DNA of 31,400 nucleotides from JBKHJZ01 sp046537875. Its GTDB lineage: Bacteria; Actinomycetota; Acidimicrobiia; Acidimicrobiales; VFJN01. The DNA lies in assembly GCA_046537875.1 (NCBI GenBank), contig JBKHJZ010000018.1:1-31400 (forward strand), in the 5' to 3' direction. The notes beneath the pieces are model-generated. The model worked only from the letters and a program-made list of their open reading frames with translations. It had not been told where the DNA came from and ran no database searches. Shown piece after piece: positions 22,537 through 30,009 of this stretch. Numbering within the stretch: position 1 is the first letter of the stretch; each line of letters begins with the position of its first letter. The position numbers and the translations under genes are program-made.

Positions 22537-22758
22537 ATGACCCGAGACGAGTGGATCACCGCGTTCGCCGCCGAGCTCGGCGTCGCGGTTCCCGACGCGA
22601 CGACCGTCGACGCGCTGCTCGATCTCGCCGGCGTCGCCGCGCACGCCTCGGAGCGCACCGCGGCGCCCCTCACCTGCTACCTGGTGGGCCTCGCCGGGGT
22701 CGACGCCGCCACCGCCGCAGCCGCCGCCGAGCGGGTGCAAGCGGGCGCGGGCGGCTGA
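22537..22758 (+). CDS. DUF6457 domain small protein
   Basis: A 73-residue, probably all-helical protein matching the DUF6457 pattern: a WITAFAAELGV start, a VDALLDLAGVAAHASER middle and an RTAAPLTCYLVGLAG end. In actinobacteria this domain is often seen next to or fused with molybdenum-cofactor nucleotidyltransferases; its function is not known to me. Here no such partner adjoins it, though a molybdoenzyme gene lies at 5317-6303. The ATG at 22537 is well supported by GGAGG 6 nt upstream. It reads in the same direction as the ABC exporter genes that start about 80 nt later, but these seem to have their own promoter. Confidence 0.72.
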   Translation: MTRDEWITAFAAELGVAVPDATTVDALLDLAGVAAHASERTAAPLTCYLVGLAGVDAATAAAAAERVQAGAGG

Positions 22759-22798
22759 CCTCCGCAGCCCCCGGGCGCCCACCCCGCGGCTCGCTGGC

Positions 22799-22829
22799 TT
22801 GACCGGCGGTGTGACCTCGGCCGCATGAT
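22799..22829 (+). promoter_or_regulatory. Possible leaderless promoter of the ABC exporter genes
   Basis: TTGACC at 22799-22804 and CATGAT at 22824-22829 could be -35 and -10, with a long 19-nt spacer. Seven bases after CATGAT comes the third in-frame ATG (22837), the spacing seen at 208 and 4161. If real, the ATGs at 22825 and 22828 lie within the promoter and cannot be used. Confidence 0.4.
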
Positions 22830-22836
22830 GGCGGCC

Positions 22837-23844
22837 ATGTCTCCCCCGGTCCGGCCCGCCGTCGAGGTCGACGAGCTGCGCAAGCGCTTCGGCGAGTTCA
22901 CCGCGGTCGACGGCGTGTCGTTCACGGTGGCCCCGGGCGAGCTGTTCGGGTTCCTCGGGCCGAACGGGGCCGGCAAGACCACGACGATCTCGATCCTCTG
23001 CACGCTCCTGTCCGCGACGAGCGGGTCCGCCCGCGTCGCCGGCTACGACGTCACCCACCAGCGCGAGCAGGTCCGGGCCAGCATCGGCCTGGTGTTCCAG
23101 GAGCTGACCCTCGACGACTACCTGACCGCAGCGGAGAACCTCACGTTCCACGCCGTGATGTACGGGGTGCCCCGCAGCGACGTGGCCGCCCGGATGGCGC
23201 CGTTGCTCGACATGGTGGGCCTGACCGACCGCAGGAACCAGCAGGTCCGGTTCTTCTCGGGCGGCATGAAGCGGCGGCTGGAGATCGCCCGGGGGCTGAT
23301 CCACGCGCCCCGGGTGCTCTTCCTGGACGAGCCGACGATCGGGCTCGATCCCCAGACCCGCACCCACATCTGGGACTACGTCGACGAGCTGCGCGGCCGC
23401 GAGCACACGACGATGTTCCTCACCACCCACTACATGGACGAGGCCGAGCGTTGCGACCGCATCGCGATCATCGACCAGGGCCGGATCGTCGCGATCGACA
23501 CGCCCGCGGCGCTCAAGGCCTCGATGGGCGCCGACACCGTCACGTTCTCCACGGCCGACGACGACGTGGCGGCCGCGGAGCTGGCCGACGCCTTCGGTGT
23601 CGAGGTCGAGCGGCCGGCCGCCGGCGACGGGGCGGGCTTGGTGCTCCGGGTGCCGGAGGGCGAGCAGTTCGTGCCCAAGGCGTTCGGCGTTCTGAGCGTC
23701 GGCGTGCGCAGCGTGCGCGTCCGCCGCCCGAGCCTCGACGACGTGTTCATCAAGTACACCGGCCGGGCGATCCGCGACGCCGACGCGGGGGCCGGCGACC
23801 AGCTGCGCATGAACCCGATGGTGCGCGGCTTCCGGAGGGGATGA
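22837..23844 (+). CDS. ABC transporter ATP-binding protein, DrrA/daunorubicin-resistance type
   Basis: A 335-residue ATPase of the ABC-2 exporter class (DrrA-like), which drives efflux of drugs, lipids or other hydrophobic compounds. Walker A GPNGAGKTTT has K47. The Q-loop VFQELTLDDYL follows, and the signature is FSGGMKRR, with Phe in place of the usual Leu. Walker B VLFLDEP has D164 and E165, and the switch histidine is in TTHYMDEAE. The ~90-residue C-terminal extension ending in SLDDVFIKYTGR is typical of DrrA proteins. Starts at 22825, 22828 and 22837 are all in frame; I chose 22837 because an apparent -10 lies 7 nt before it and conserved sequence begins soon after. The stop overlaps the permease start (ATGA). 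Confidence 0.92.
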   Translation: MSPPVRPAVEVDELRKRFGEFTAVDGVSFTVAPGELFGFLGPNGAGKTTTISILCTLLSATSGSARVAGYDVTHQREQVRASIGLVFQELTLDDYLTAAENLTFHAVMYGVPRSDVAARMAPLLDMVGLTDRRNQQVRFFSGGMKRRLEIARGLIHAPRVLFLDEPTIGLDPQTRTHIWDYVDELRGREHTTMFLTTHYMDEAERCDRIAIIDQGRIVAIDTPAALKASMGADTVTFSTADDDVAAAELADAFGVEVERPAAGDGAGLVLRVPEGEQFVPKAFGVLSVGVRSVRVRRPSLDDVFIKYTGRAIRDADAGAGDQLRMNPMVRGFRRG

Positions 23845-24710
23845 TGGCCACCGGCACCCGCACGCCTCCCGCGCCCGAGCCGGGCACGACCGCCGATCCC
23901 GAGGCCGGCCGCCGGCGGCAGGCCGCGCTGGCCCGCAACGGCCGCACGGTGGCGATGGTGTGGCGGCGCGAGCTGATCCGGCTGCGTCGCACCCCGACGC
24001 GCATCATCACCGGCCTGGCCCAGCCGGTGATCTTCCTGTTCATCATGGGTGCGGGGCTCGGCCGCCTGATCCAGTCGGGTCAGGCCGACGGGTTCGACTA
24101 CCAGGAGTTCCTGTTCCCCGGGATCCTGGCGATGTCGGTCATCACCTCGTCGCTGTTCTCGGCCGTCTCGGTGGTGTGGGACCGCGAGTTCGGCTTCATG
24201 CGGGAGATGCTCGTCGCCCCGATCTCCCGCGCCTCGATCGTGGTCGGCAAGGCGCTCGGGGGTGGCTCGGTCAGCGTGGTGCAGGGGCTCATCCTGATCG
24301 TGGCCGCCCCGGTCGTCGGGGTGAGCCTCACCGCGCCCCGGTTCCTCGGCCTGGTGGTGTCGCTGCTCCTGCTGGCGTACGCGCTCACGGCCTTCGGCAT
24401 GGTGCTCGCCACCCGGATGGAGCGGATGGAGAGCTTCCAGATGGTCATGACGCTGGTGATGCAGCCCATGATCTTCCTGTCGGGCGCGGTGTTCCCGTTG
24501 CAGGAGCTCCCCACCTGGCTGGCGGTGCTCACCCGCCTGAACCCGGCGACCTACGGGGTCGACATGGTCCGTCGCACGGTGCTGCCCGACTCGCCGGGGG
24601 TCACCGTGGGCGGCGAGGTGGTGCCCCTGTGGGCGGAGGGGTTGCTGGTGGTGGGCCTCGGGACGGCGCTGCTGGCCGTGGCGGTTCGCCTGTTCCACCG
24701 CACGGAGTGA
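23841..24710 (+). CDS. ABC-2 type transporter permease, DrrB type
   Basis: A 289-residue membrane permease with about six helices, the partner of the preceding ATPase. A ~45-residue soluble start precedes the conserved coupling region LIRLRRTPTRIITGLAQPVIFLFIMG. The FGFMREMLVAPISRASIVVGK block is the classic ABC-2 permease motif that contacts the ATPase. MIFLSGAVFPLQELPTWL and the LNPATYGVDMVRR turn are also family features. The ATG at 23841 overlaps the ATPase stop and has GGAGGGG upstream; the next codon is ATG too, so the true start may be 3 nt later. The cargo is unknown. It ends 15 bp from the convergent methyltransferase gene, with no room for a separate terminator. Confidence 0.92.
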   Translation: MMATGTRTPPAPEPGTTADPEAGRRRQAALARNGRTVAMVWRRELIRLRRTPTRIITGLAQPVIFLFIMGAGLGRLIQSGQADGFDYQEFLFPGILAMSVITSSLFSAVSVVWDREFGFMREMLVAPISRASIVVGKALGGGSVSVVQGLILIVAAPVVGVSLTAPRFLGLVVSLLLLAYALTAFGMVLATRMERMESFQMVMTLVMQPMIFLSGAVFPLQELPTWLAVLTRLNPATYGVDMVRRTVLPDSPGVTVGGEVVPLWAEGLLVVGLGTALLAVAVRLFHRTE

Positions 24711-24725
24711 CCGCCGCGCAGACCC

Positions 24726-25502
24726 TCAGCTGCGCCGGCCCCGGCCGAGGACGAAGGCCCACTCGGTGGTGCCCACCTGCACCTCGAGCCCGCGTGCCGC
24801 GAGATCCCGCTCCAGGTCCGCCGGCTCGGGGAAGCGCTTCACAACACGGAAGCTCCGCCCGTCGGGCAACGACCGGAGGTGCACACCGGTCTCCAGGTCG
24901 ACCGCCCCGTCGCCCCTCATGATGCGACCGTCCTGGCGGGGGAGGACGCCGGCCACCCAGGCCAGCCGCGGGTGGGCGTTGTCGCAGAACCACAGGCGCC
25001 CGCCCGGCCGCAGCGAGCGCCTCACCAGCGTCCAGAACCGCTCCCAGCGCCCCGGGGGGACGTGGCTGATCCAGAACCCGAACAGCACGGCGTCGAAGGC
25101 GCGGGCCGGCTCCCAGGCGAACAGGTCGGCCCTCACCAAGCCCACGCGACCGGCGTGGCGGCCGAGCTTGGCCCGGTTGATGCTGAGGGCCTCGGGTGAC
25201 GTGTCGACCGCGGTCACGCGGGCGGCGTGCGGCGCCACCAGCCGGGTCAGGTTCCCCGTCCCGGCGGCGAGCTCGAGCACCGAGGCCCCCGCCAGGCCGG
25301 CCGCCCATGCCCGGAGGTCGTCCTCGAGCCCGTCCCGCTCGGCGCGCCAGGCGGCGGCGAGCCCGGGGGATCGCAGATAGCTGCCGCGTCCCTCCCACCA
25401 GTCGTCGTAGACGGGCGCGCGTGCCCGGTAGTAGGCGACCTGCTCGTCCAGCAGCTCGTCGGCCCCGGGGCCGGCGGAGGCGGCGCGGTGGGGATCCGTC
25501 AC
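24726..25502 (-). CDS. Class I SAM-dependent methyltransferase
   Basis: A 258-residue methyltransferase with a Rossmann-like fold. Motif I is VLELAAGTGNLT (75-86), binding S-adenosylmethionine. TAVDTSPEAL is the second strand with the acidic residue that holds the ribose. VRADLFAWEPARAFDAVLFGFWISHVPP covers motifs II and III. The N-terminal EQVAYYRARAPVYDDWW is typical of small-molecule methyltransferases of the ubiquinone/menaquinone type. The substrate is unknown. The GTG start at 25502 has no clear Shine-Dalgarno; GAGACT lies 7 nt upstream, so leaderless initiation is possible. It is divergent from the universal stress protein gene. Confidence 0.86.
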   Translation of the reverse strand: MTDPHRAASAGPGADELLDEQVAYYRARAPVYDDWWEGRGSYLRSPGLAAAWRAERDGLEDDLRAWAAGLAGASVLELAAGTGNLTRLVAPHAARVTAVDTSPEALSINRAKLGRHAGRVGLVRADLFAWEPARAFDAVLFGFWISHVPPGRWERFWTLVRRSLRPGGRLWFCDNAHPRLAWVAGVLPRQDGRIMRGDGAVDLETGVHLRSLPDGRSFRVVKRFPEPADLERDLAARGLEVQVGTTEWAFVLGRGRRS

Positions 25503-25652
25503 CGCGGCCAGTCTCCCAGATGACGGCGTGCCAGCTCGCGGGGTTACGACGCGTGGCTCTGCCCTGTCACGGCGCCCTCGTCACGGTGCTCCGCACGCCG
25601 GGCACGCCAGCGGGCACGGTTGCCGGCCACCGGCCCGGGGAACGCGTGGGGC

Positions 25653-26108
25653 ATGCCCCGCATCCTGGTCGCGATCGACGGATCCGAGGCCTCCGACCGC
25701 GCGGCGGCGTTCGTCGACCGGTTCTTCGCCGGCATGGACGTGGCGATCACCGCGGTCAACGTGGCCCGCAACCCGGGGCGCACGGTGCTGCCGGTGCCCT
25801 ACGGCGGCGTGCACCCGTGGCCGCCGCCGATGGAGCCGACCGGCGAGCGGAGCGCCCTCCAGGAGGCCATGGCCCGGGAGGAGGCCGCCGCCACGGCCGT
25901 CGCCGCCGAGCACGCGCCGGCCGATGCGGACGTCGAGGTGGTGTTCGGGGAGGCGGTCGAGGCGATCTCGCGGGCGGCCGAGGACGAGAACGCCGACCTC
26001 ATCGTGGTGGGGTCCGGCGACATCGGCTTCGTCCAGCGGCTGCTCGGCAGCTCGGTGGCCGACCGCCTGGCCCACGAGGCGCCCCGGCCCGTGCTGATCG
26101 TCCGATGA
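25653..26108 (+). CDS. Universal stress protein (UspA family), single domain
   Basis: A 151-residue Usp domain. PRILVAIDGSEASDRAAAFV is the first strand and helix, with the conserved Asp that contacts adenine. NADLIVVGSGDIG, then RLLGSSVADRLAHEAPRPVLIVR, form the nucleotide loop and last strand, though the GxxG-type loop is altered from the usual SHGRGG form, so ATP binding is uncertain. A Pro-rich loop (about residues 48-65) is longer than usual. The ATG at 25653 was chosen over one 33 nt upstream because the fold starts immediately after it. The gene overlaps the next by ATGA. Confidence 0.88.
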   Translation: MPRILVAIDGSEASDRAAAFVDRFFAGMDVAITAVNVARNPGRTVLPVPYGGVHPWPPPMEPTGERSALQEAMAREEAAATAVAAEHAPADADVEVVFGEAVEAISRAAEDENADLIVVGSGDIGFVQRLLGSSVADRLAHEAPRPVLIVR

Positions 26109-26602
26109 GGCCCGACGGCCGGGCCGTCGGGCCCACCGCGCCGATGGTTGCGTACGGGGCGGCGCGCGCCGCGATCGGGGCGGCCCTCGCCGTCGCGCCC
26201 ACGGCGACGACCCGCTCGTGGCTCGGAGACCCCGCGGGCGAGCCCGCCGTCCGGCTGGCGGTGCGGCTGATGGGCCTGCGGGACCTGGTGCTGGGGGTGG
26301 CCCTCGCGGTCCGGGCGCCCGGGGGCGACGCCGCGGGACTGGCTCTCGCCGCGGCGGTGGCCGACGCCGGCGACCTCGTGGTCACCCTCGCCAACCGCGA
26401 CCGGTTGCCCGGCTCGGCCGCCGCCGTGGCGGCGACGGCGGGTGCCGGGGCCGCGACCGGGGCGGTGCTCGCCTGGCGAGGCCGCCGGGACAGTGGGCGG
26501 GAGACTCGGCGGGGGAGCCCGGCCCAGCGGTTGGTGGGCCTCGGCACCCGGGGCCGGCGCGCGGCTGCCATCGGCACCCGTGCGCGACGGTGGGCGGGGT
26601 AG
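26105..26602 (+). CDS. Small hypothetical membrane protein
   Basis: A 165-residue protein with alanine-rich hydrophobic segments at about 13-31, 53-70, 77-90 and 105-123, so probably three or four membrane helices. The pattern (YGAARAAIGAALAVAP, a conserved RLMGLRDLVLGV, then ADAGDLVVTLANR) resembles small actinobacterial membrane proteins sometimes labelled DUF4267, but I am not sure of the match. The C-terminal 40 residues are Arg/Gly-rich and cytoplasmic-looking. The ATG at 26105 overlaps the stop of the universal stress protein gene, which implies co-translation. Function unknown. Confidence 0.65.
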   Translation: MRPDGRAVGPTAPMVAYGAARAAIGAALAVAPTATTRSWLGDPAGEPAVRLAVRLMGLRDLVLGVALAVRAPGGDAAGLALAAAVADAGDLVVTLANRDRLPGSAAAVAATAGAGAATGAVLAWRGRRDSGRETRRGSPAQRLVGLGTRGRRAAAIGTRARRWAG

Positions 26603-26610
26603 GGGCGGCC

Positions 26611-27246
26611 GTGCACCGCTCGCCGTGGCGGGCTGACGGGCGCCGCGGGTTCACGAGCGCCCTCGCCCCCGCCACGGCGGACCGTGCGCTCACCGGCGCG
26701 CTCGCGGGCGCCGTCGGCACCCTGGCCCTGGAAGCGGTCACCTACCTCGACATGGCGGTCCGCGGCCGGCCCCCGAGCGACCTGCCGGCGACGATGGCGG
26801 GCCGGGCCGCCGAGAGCCTCGGGGTGCCGCTGGGCGCCGAGCCCCGGGCCGGCCATCGGCGCACCGCGCTGGGCGCCCTCGGCGGGCACGGAACCGGCGT
26901 GGGCCTCGGCGCCGCCTACGGCCTCGTGGTCCGCCGGCCGCACGGGGCGTCCCTGGCGGCCGCCGGGTCGGTGCTCGGTGCGGTGGCGATGGTCGGGGCC
27001 AACCTCCCGGCCGTGGCCGGCGGTGTCACCGACCCACGCCGGTGGGGCCTGGCCGGGTGGCTGGCCGACCTGGTGCCCCACGCCGCCTACGGGTTCGTCA
27101 CCGCCGCCTGCCTCGACCGGCTCGGCGGCGGCTCACCCCAGCGACCGAGGCGGCGTCTCAGCCCTGCTCGGGTCGCACCACCAGCACGGGCACGGTGGCG
27201 CGGCGGACCACCTCGCCGGCCGCGCTCCCGAGGGCCACGCGGCTGA
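26611..27246 (+). CDS. Hypothetical glycine/alanine-rich membrane protein
   Basis: A 211-residue protein with Gly/Ala-rich hydrophobic stretches (about residues 20-42, 80-105, 110-128 and 140-160), probably an integral membrane protein. The block LTGALAGAVGTLALEAVTYLDMAVRGRPPSDLPATM recurs in actinobacterial hypothetical proteins, but I know no function. The start is uncertain: the GTG at 26611 has AGGGGC upstream, while a GTG at 26590 would overlap the previous gene. The last ~30 residues (Arg/Pro-rich) overlap the 3' end of the convergent stress protein gene by 89 nt, which suggests that an original stop near 27150 has been lost. Confidence 0.55.
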   Translation: MHRSPWRADGRRGFTSALAPATADRALTGALAGAVGTLALEAVTYLDMAVRGRPPSDLPATMAGRAAESLGVPLGAEPRAGHRRTALGALGGHGTGVGLGAAYGLVVRRPHGASLAAAGSVLGAVAMVGANLPAVAGGVTDPRRWGLAGWLADLVPHAAYGFVTAACLDRLGGGSPQRPRRRLSPARVAPPARARWRGGPPRRPRSRGPRG

Positions 27247-27958
27247 TCCCCGAGCGACCGTGGGTGGTCACGGCCACCAGCGACGCCGGCTGGTCGGCGG
27301 CGAAGTCGGCGATCGCGGGCGCGGCCTGGTGCTCGCGCGACACCTCGAACTCGGCGGGCACGCCCTCGTGCTGCAGGCGGGAGGCGACGCGGTGCACGTA
27401 GGCCGACTCGTGGACGTCCTCGCCCCCGACCTCCAGGGGCATGCGTTCGGTCAGCACCTGGAACACCCACGGCGTGATGCCGAGCCCGGTCGACCAGTCG
27501 CGCACCACCGGGAGGATCGCCTCGGCCAGGTCGGACCCGTCGAGCCCCACGACCATCGTGGCGAACCGCTCGGGGGCCGGACCGCAGTGCGGCCCCACCA
27601 GCAGCACCGGCCGGTGGAGCTCGCGGACCACCTCGTCGGCGACGCTGCCCAGCACGGCCTCGGTGATCGGCCGGCGTGCCCGCGTCTCCATGCAGACCAG
27701 CGTGTCGGCATCGTCGGCCTGAGCGCGGATGGCCCCGGCCACGTCGTCCGAGGCGACCACCCGGGTCTCGGCGGCGACGGGGAGCGGGTGCGCCCGCTCG
27801 GCCAGGTGCTCCCGCGCGCCGGTGTCGTCCGCCCCGGACGGCACCACCCCGAGGAGCTCGATTCCTGCGCCGGCCTGGCGGGCGAGGGTTGCGGCCACGG
27901 GCAGCGCCGCCTCACCGCCGGCGGACGGATCGACGGGAACGAGGATGGTCCGGTACAT
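27158..27958 (-). CDS. Universal stress protein with two tandem Usp domains
   Basis: A 266-residue protein with two Usp domains. The first begins MYRTILVPVDPSAGGEAAL and ends LGSVADEVVRELHRPVLLVG. The second begins FATMVVGLDGSDLAEAILPV and ends THGRSGISRVALGSAAGEVV. The second carries the better ATP-loop (THGRSG...LGS); the first has ETRARRP in that place and is probably degenerate. Tandem Usp proteins of this size are common in actinobacteria and respond to hypoxia or stasis. The ATG at 27958 was chosen over a GTG two codons earlier because MYRTILVPVD is the standard beginning. It converges with the hypothetical membrane protein gene and lies 54 nt downstream of the esterase-like gene, possibly co-transcribed with it. 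Confidence 0.88.
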   Translation of the reverse strand: MYRTILVPVDPSAGGEAALPVAATLARQAGAGIELLGVVPSGADDTGAREHLAERAHPLPVAAETRVVASDDVAGAIRAQADDADTLVCMETRARRPITEAVLGSVADEVVRELHRPVLLVGPHCGPAPERFATMVVGLDGSDLAEAILPVVRDWSTGLGITPWVFQVLTERMPLEVGGEDVHESAYVHRVASRLQHEGVPAEFEVSREHQAAPAIADFAADQPASLVAVTTHGRSGISRVALGSAAGEVVRRATVPVLVVRPEQG

Positions 27959-28012
27959 CGGCACCCATCCTGCCAGGCCGGACGGCCCCGGGACGGGATC
28001 CCGTGCCTGCGG

Positions 28013-29332
28013 TCACATCGACCAGGGGTAGGTCTCCTGTTCCTCGCCCGGTGCCGCCGGCTGGTCGTGGATCGGCGTGACGGGCCCGGTGGTGTCGAAC
28101 GACGCCAGCGCGTCGTAGCGCTCCCCCATCACGGTCGGCACCCAGTTCCCCGCGGCGTCGCCGGACGGCCGGTAGACGACGCCGATGGCACGGTGACCCC
28201 GGGGGGACCCGAGCCAGGGGGAGCGGCGGTCGTCGGGGAAGACGAGCAGGCCCGGGTCGCCGAGCGCTCTGTGGAGGAGATCCTCGTGCGTGCCCGGCGG
28301 GGGGAACGGCACGGTCATGCGCCGGGCGGGCGCACCCCACCGCTCGGCGGCGATCACGGATCCGTGGTGGGCGGCGAAGCCGACGAGCGCCACGTCGCCC
28401 GGGCCATGGCGCTCGCGGAGGAGCTGGCCGAGGTTCACCATCCCGGCCCGGGCCATGTCGGTGGCGCGGGCGTCGCCGATGTGGGTGTTGTGCGCCCACA
28501 CGATCGCCCGGGCGCCGGGGTCGTGGTGGGCGACGAGGCGGTCGAGGCTGTCGGCCATGTGGCGGTCGCGCACGTTCCACGACTCGTTGTCGGCGTGCAC
28601 CATCGTGCGGTAGTACCGCTCGGCGCCCGCCAGCACGGCGGCGTTCTGGTCGGCGTCGAGCGCCGCCTCCCGGTCGTCGCCCTCGGGCGGGGGCACGGCC
28701 TCCCGCAGCCGCACCAGCAGATCGATCACCTCGTCCTGACAGTCGGTGGGGACCAGGCGCGTGGCCCAGGCGTACCGCTGCGGGTCCTCGCCGTAGGGGT
28801 CGAAGCACCCGACCGCCTGCTGCGCGGCGTCGACGGCCCCGGGAACGTGCTCGCGCAGGTAGCCGATCAGCGCGTGGAGCGAGTCCCAGAGCGAGTAGAC
28901 GTCGAGCCCGTAGAAGCCGACGCCTGCGCCCGTGGTCCGGTTGTGATCCCGCAGCCAGGCGATGAAGGCGGCCACCTCCCGGTTGGCCCACATCCACGTG
29001 GGCCACCGCTCGAACCGGCGCAGCACGTCGGCGGCGCTTTCCCCGCCGTCGGCACCGGGGCGCCCCTTCACCCAGCGGTTCACCCGGGCGCAGTCGGGCC
29101 AGTCGCCCTCGACGGCCACGAAGGAGAACCCGTGCTCGGCCACCAGCCGCCGGGTGAGGGCGGCCCGCCAGCCGTAGTGGTCGGCGGTGCCGTGGGAGGC
29201 CTCGCCCAGCAGCACGTAGCGCGCGTCCCCGATGCGGGCGAGCAGCGGATCGAGATCGTCGGCACGGCGCAGGGGCTCGGCCAGGGCCCTGATCTCGGCG
29301 ACCTCGGCGGCGTCGGTGCTCGTGATGCTCAC
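28013..29332 (-). CDS. Erythromycin esterase family protein
   Basis: A 439-residue member of the erythromycin esterase family (PF05139). Characterised members hydrolyse the macrolactone of 14-membered macrolides; many environmental homologues have other or unknown substrates. Conserved residues are in place: E44 and H47 in LLGEASHGT, E75 in VEGDWPD, and H281/H284 in AHNTHIGD, matching the glutamates and histidines essential in EreB and EreC. Length is close to the usual 400-450. The GTG at 29332 is preceded by GGGAG at good spacing. It shares a 150-bp divergent region with the DUF427 gene. A macrolide-resistance role is possible but not shown; the neighbouring stress proteins favour a general stress setting. 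Confidence 0.86.
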   Translation of the reverse strand: MSITSTDAAEVAEIRALAEPLRRADDLDPLLARIGDARYVLLGEASHGTADHYGWRAALTRRLVAEHGFSFVAVEGDWPDCARVNRWVKGRPGADGGESAADVLRRFERWPTWMWANREVAAFIAWLRDHNRTTGAGVGFYGLDVYSLWDSLHALIGYLREHVPGAVDAAQQAVGCFDPYGEDPQRYAWATRLVPTDCQDEVIDLLVRLREAVPPPEGDDREAALDADQNAAVLAGAERYYRTMVHADNESWNVRDRHMADSLDRLVAHHDPGARAIVWAHNTHIGDARATDMARAGMVNLGQLLRERHGPGDVALVGFAAHHGSVIAAERWGAPARRMTVPFPPPGTHEDLLHRALGDPGLLVFPDDRRSPWLGSPRGHRAIGVVYRPSGDAAGNWVPTVMGERYDALASFDTTGPVTPIHDQPAAPGEEQETYPWSM

Positions 29333-29482
29333 GATCGGCTCCCGCTGGCTGGACGACTGACGGCAACCGGGCCGGCGACGCGGCCCCGGCCCCCTCGCCG
29401 CCTTCCCGGCGGCCGCGGGCGGAAACCCGGCGCGCCGACCCGGGCCGTTGCCACCCGCCCGTCACCAGGGCATGCTGCGGGG

Positions 29483-29980
29483 GTGGTCCACCCCCAGCGC
29501 GTGGAGCCGGGTCCGGGGCAGGAGTCGGTGTGGGACTACCCCCGGCCGCCGCGACTCGAGCGCACCTCCAGCCACCTTCGCGTCGAGCACGCGGGCACGC
29601 TGATCGCCGACTCGACCCGGGCCTGGCGGGTCCTCGAGACCAGCCAGCCCCCGGCCTACTACCTGCCGCCCGAGGACGTCGCCATGGAGCTGCTGCGCCC
29701 GAGCTCGCACCGGACGTTCTGCGAGTGGAAGGGGCAGGCCGCCTACTACGACGTGGTGGTGGGCGACGTGGTCGCCCCCAGCGCGGCGTGGTGCTACCCC
29801 TCGCCCACCGAGCCGTTCGCCCCGATCCGCGACCACCTCGCCTTCTACCCGCAGCTCCTGGACGGCTGCTTCGTCGACGGCGAGAGGGTCCGCGCCAACG
29901 AGGGCAGCTTCTACGGCGGCTGGATCACCTCGAAGGTCGTCGGGCCGTTCAAGGGCGGGCCCGGCACCGCCGGCTGGTAG
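29483..29980 (+). CDS. DUF427 domain-containing protein
   Basis: A 165-residue protein of the DUF427 family (PF04248). The segment RVEPGPGQESVWDYPRPP begins this actinobacterial subgroup. It is followed by the small beta-barrel with YYLPPEDV, RTFCEWKGQAAYYDV and the final EGSFYGGWITSKVVGPFKG. The conserved Cys-Glu-Trp-Lys block is the family hallmark. Biochemical function is unproven. The GTG at 29483 was chosen because the conserved N-terminus starts there; CATGCT lies 6 nt upstream, so it may be leaderless, and the GC-rich leader has no clear Shine-Dalgarno. It ends 29 nt from the convergent thioesterase gene. Confidence 0.85.
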   Translation: MVHPQRVEPGPGQESVWDYPRPPRLERTSSHLRVEHAGTLIADSTRAWRVLETSQPPAYYLPPEDVAMELLRPSSHRTFCEWKGQAAYYDVVVGDVVAPSAAWCYPSPTEPFAPIRDHLAFYPQLLDGCFVDGERVRANEGSFYGGWITSKVVGPFKGGPGTAGW

Positions 29981-30009
29981 GCGGCAGGCCGCCCCGGACC
30001 GGCATCCGG

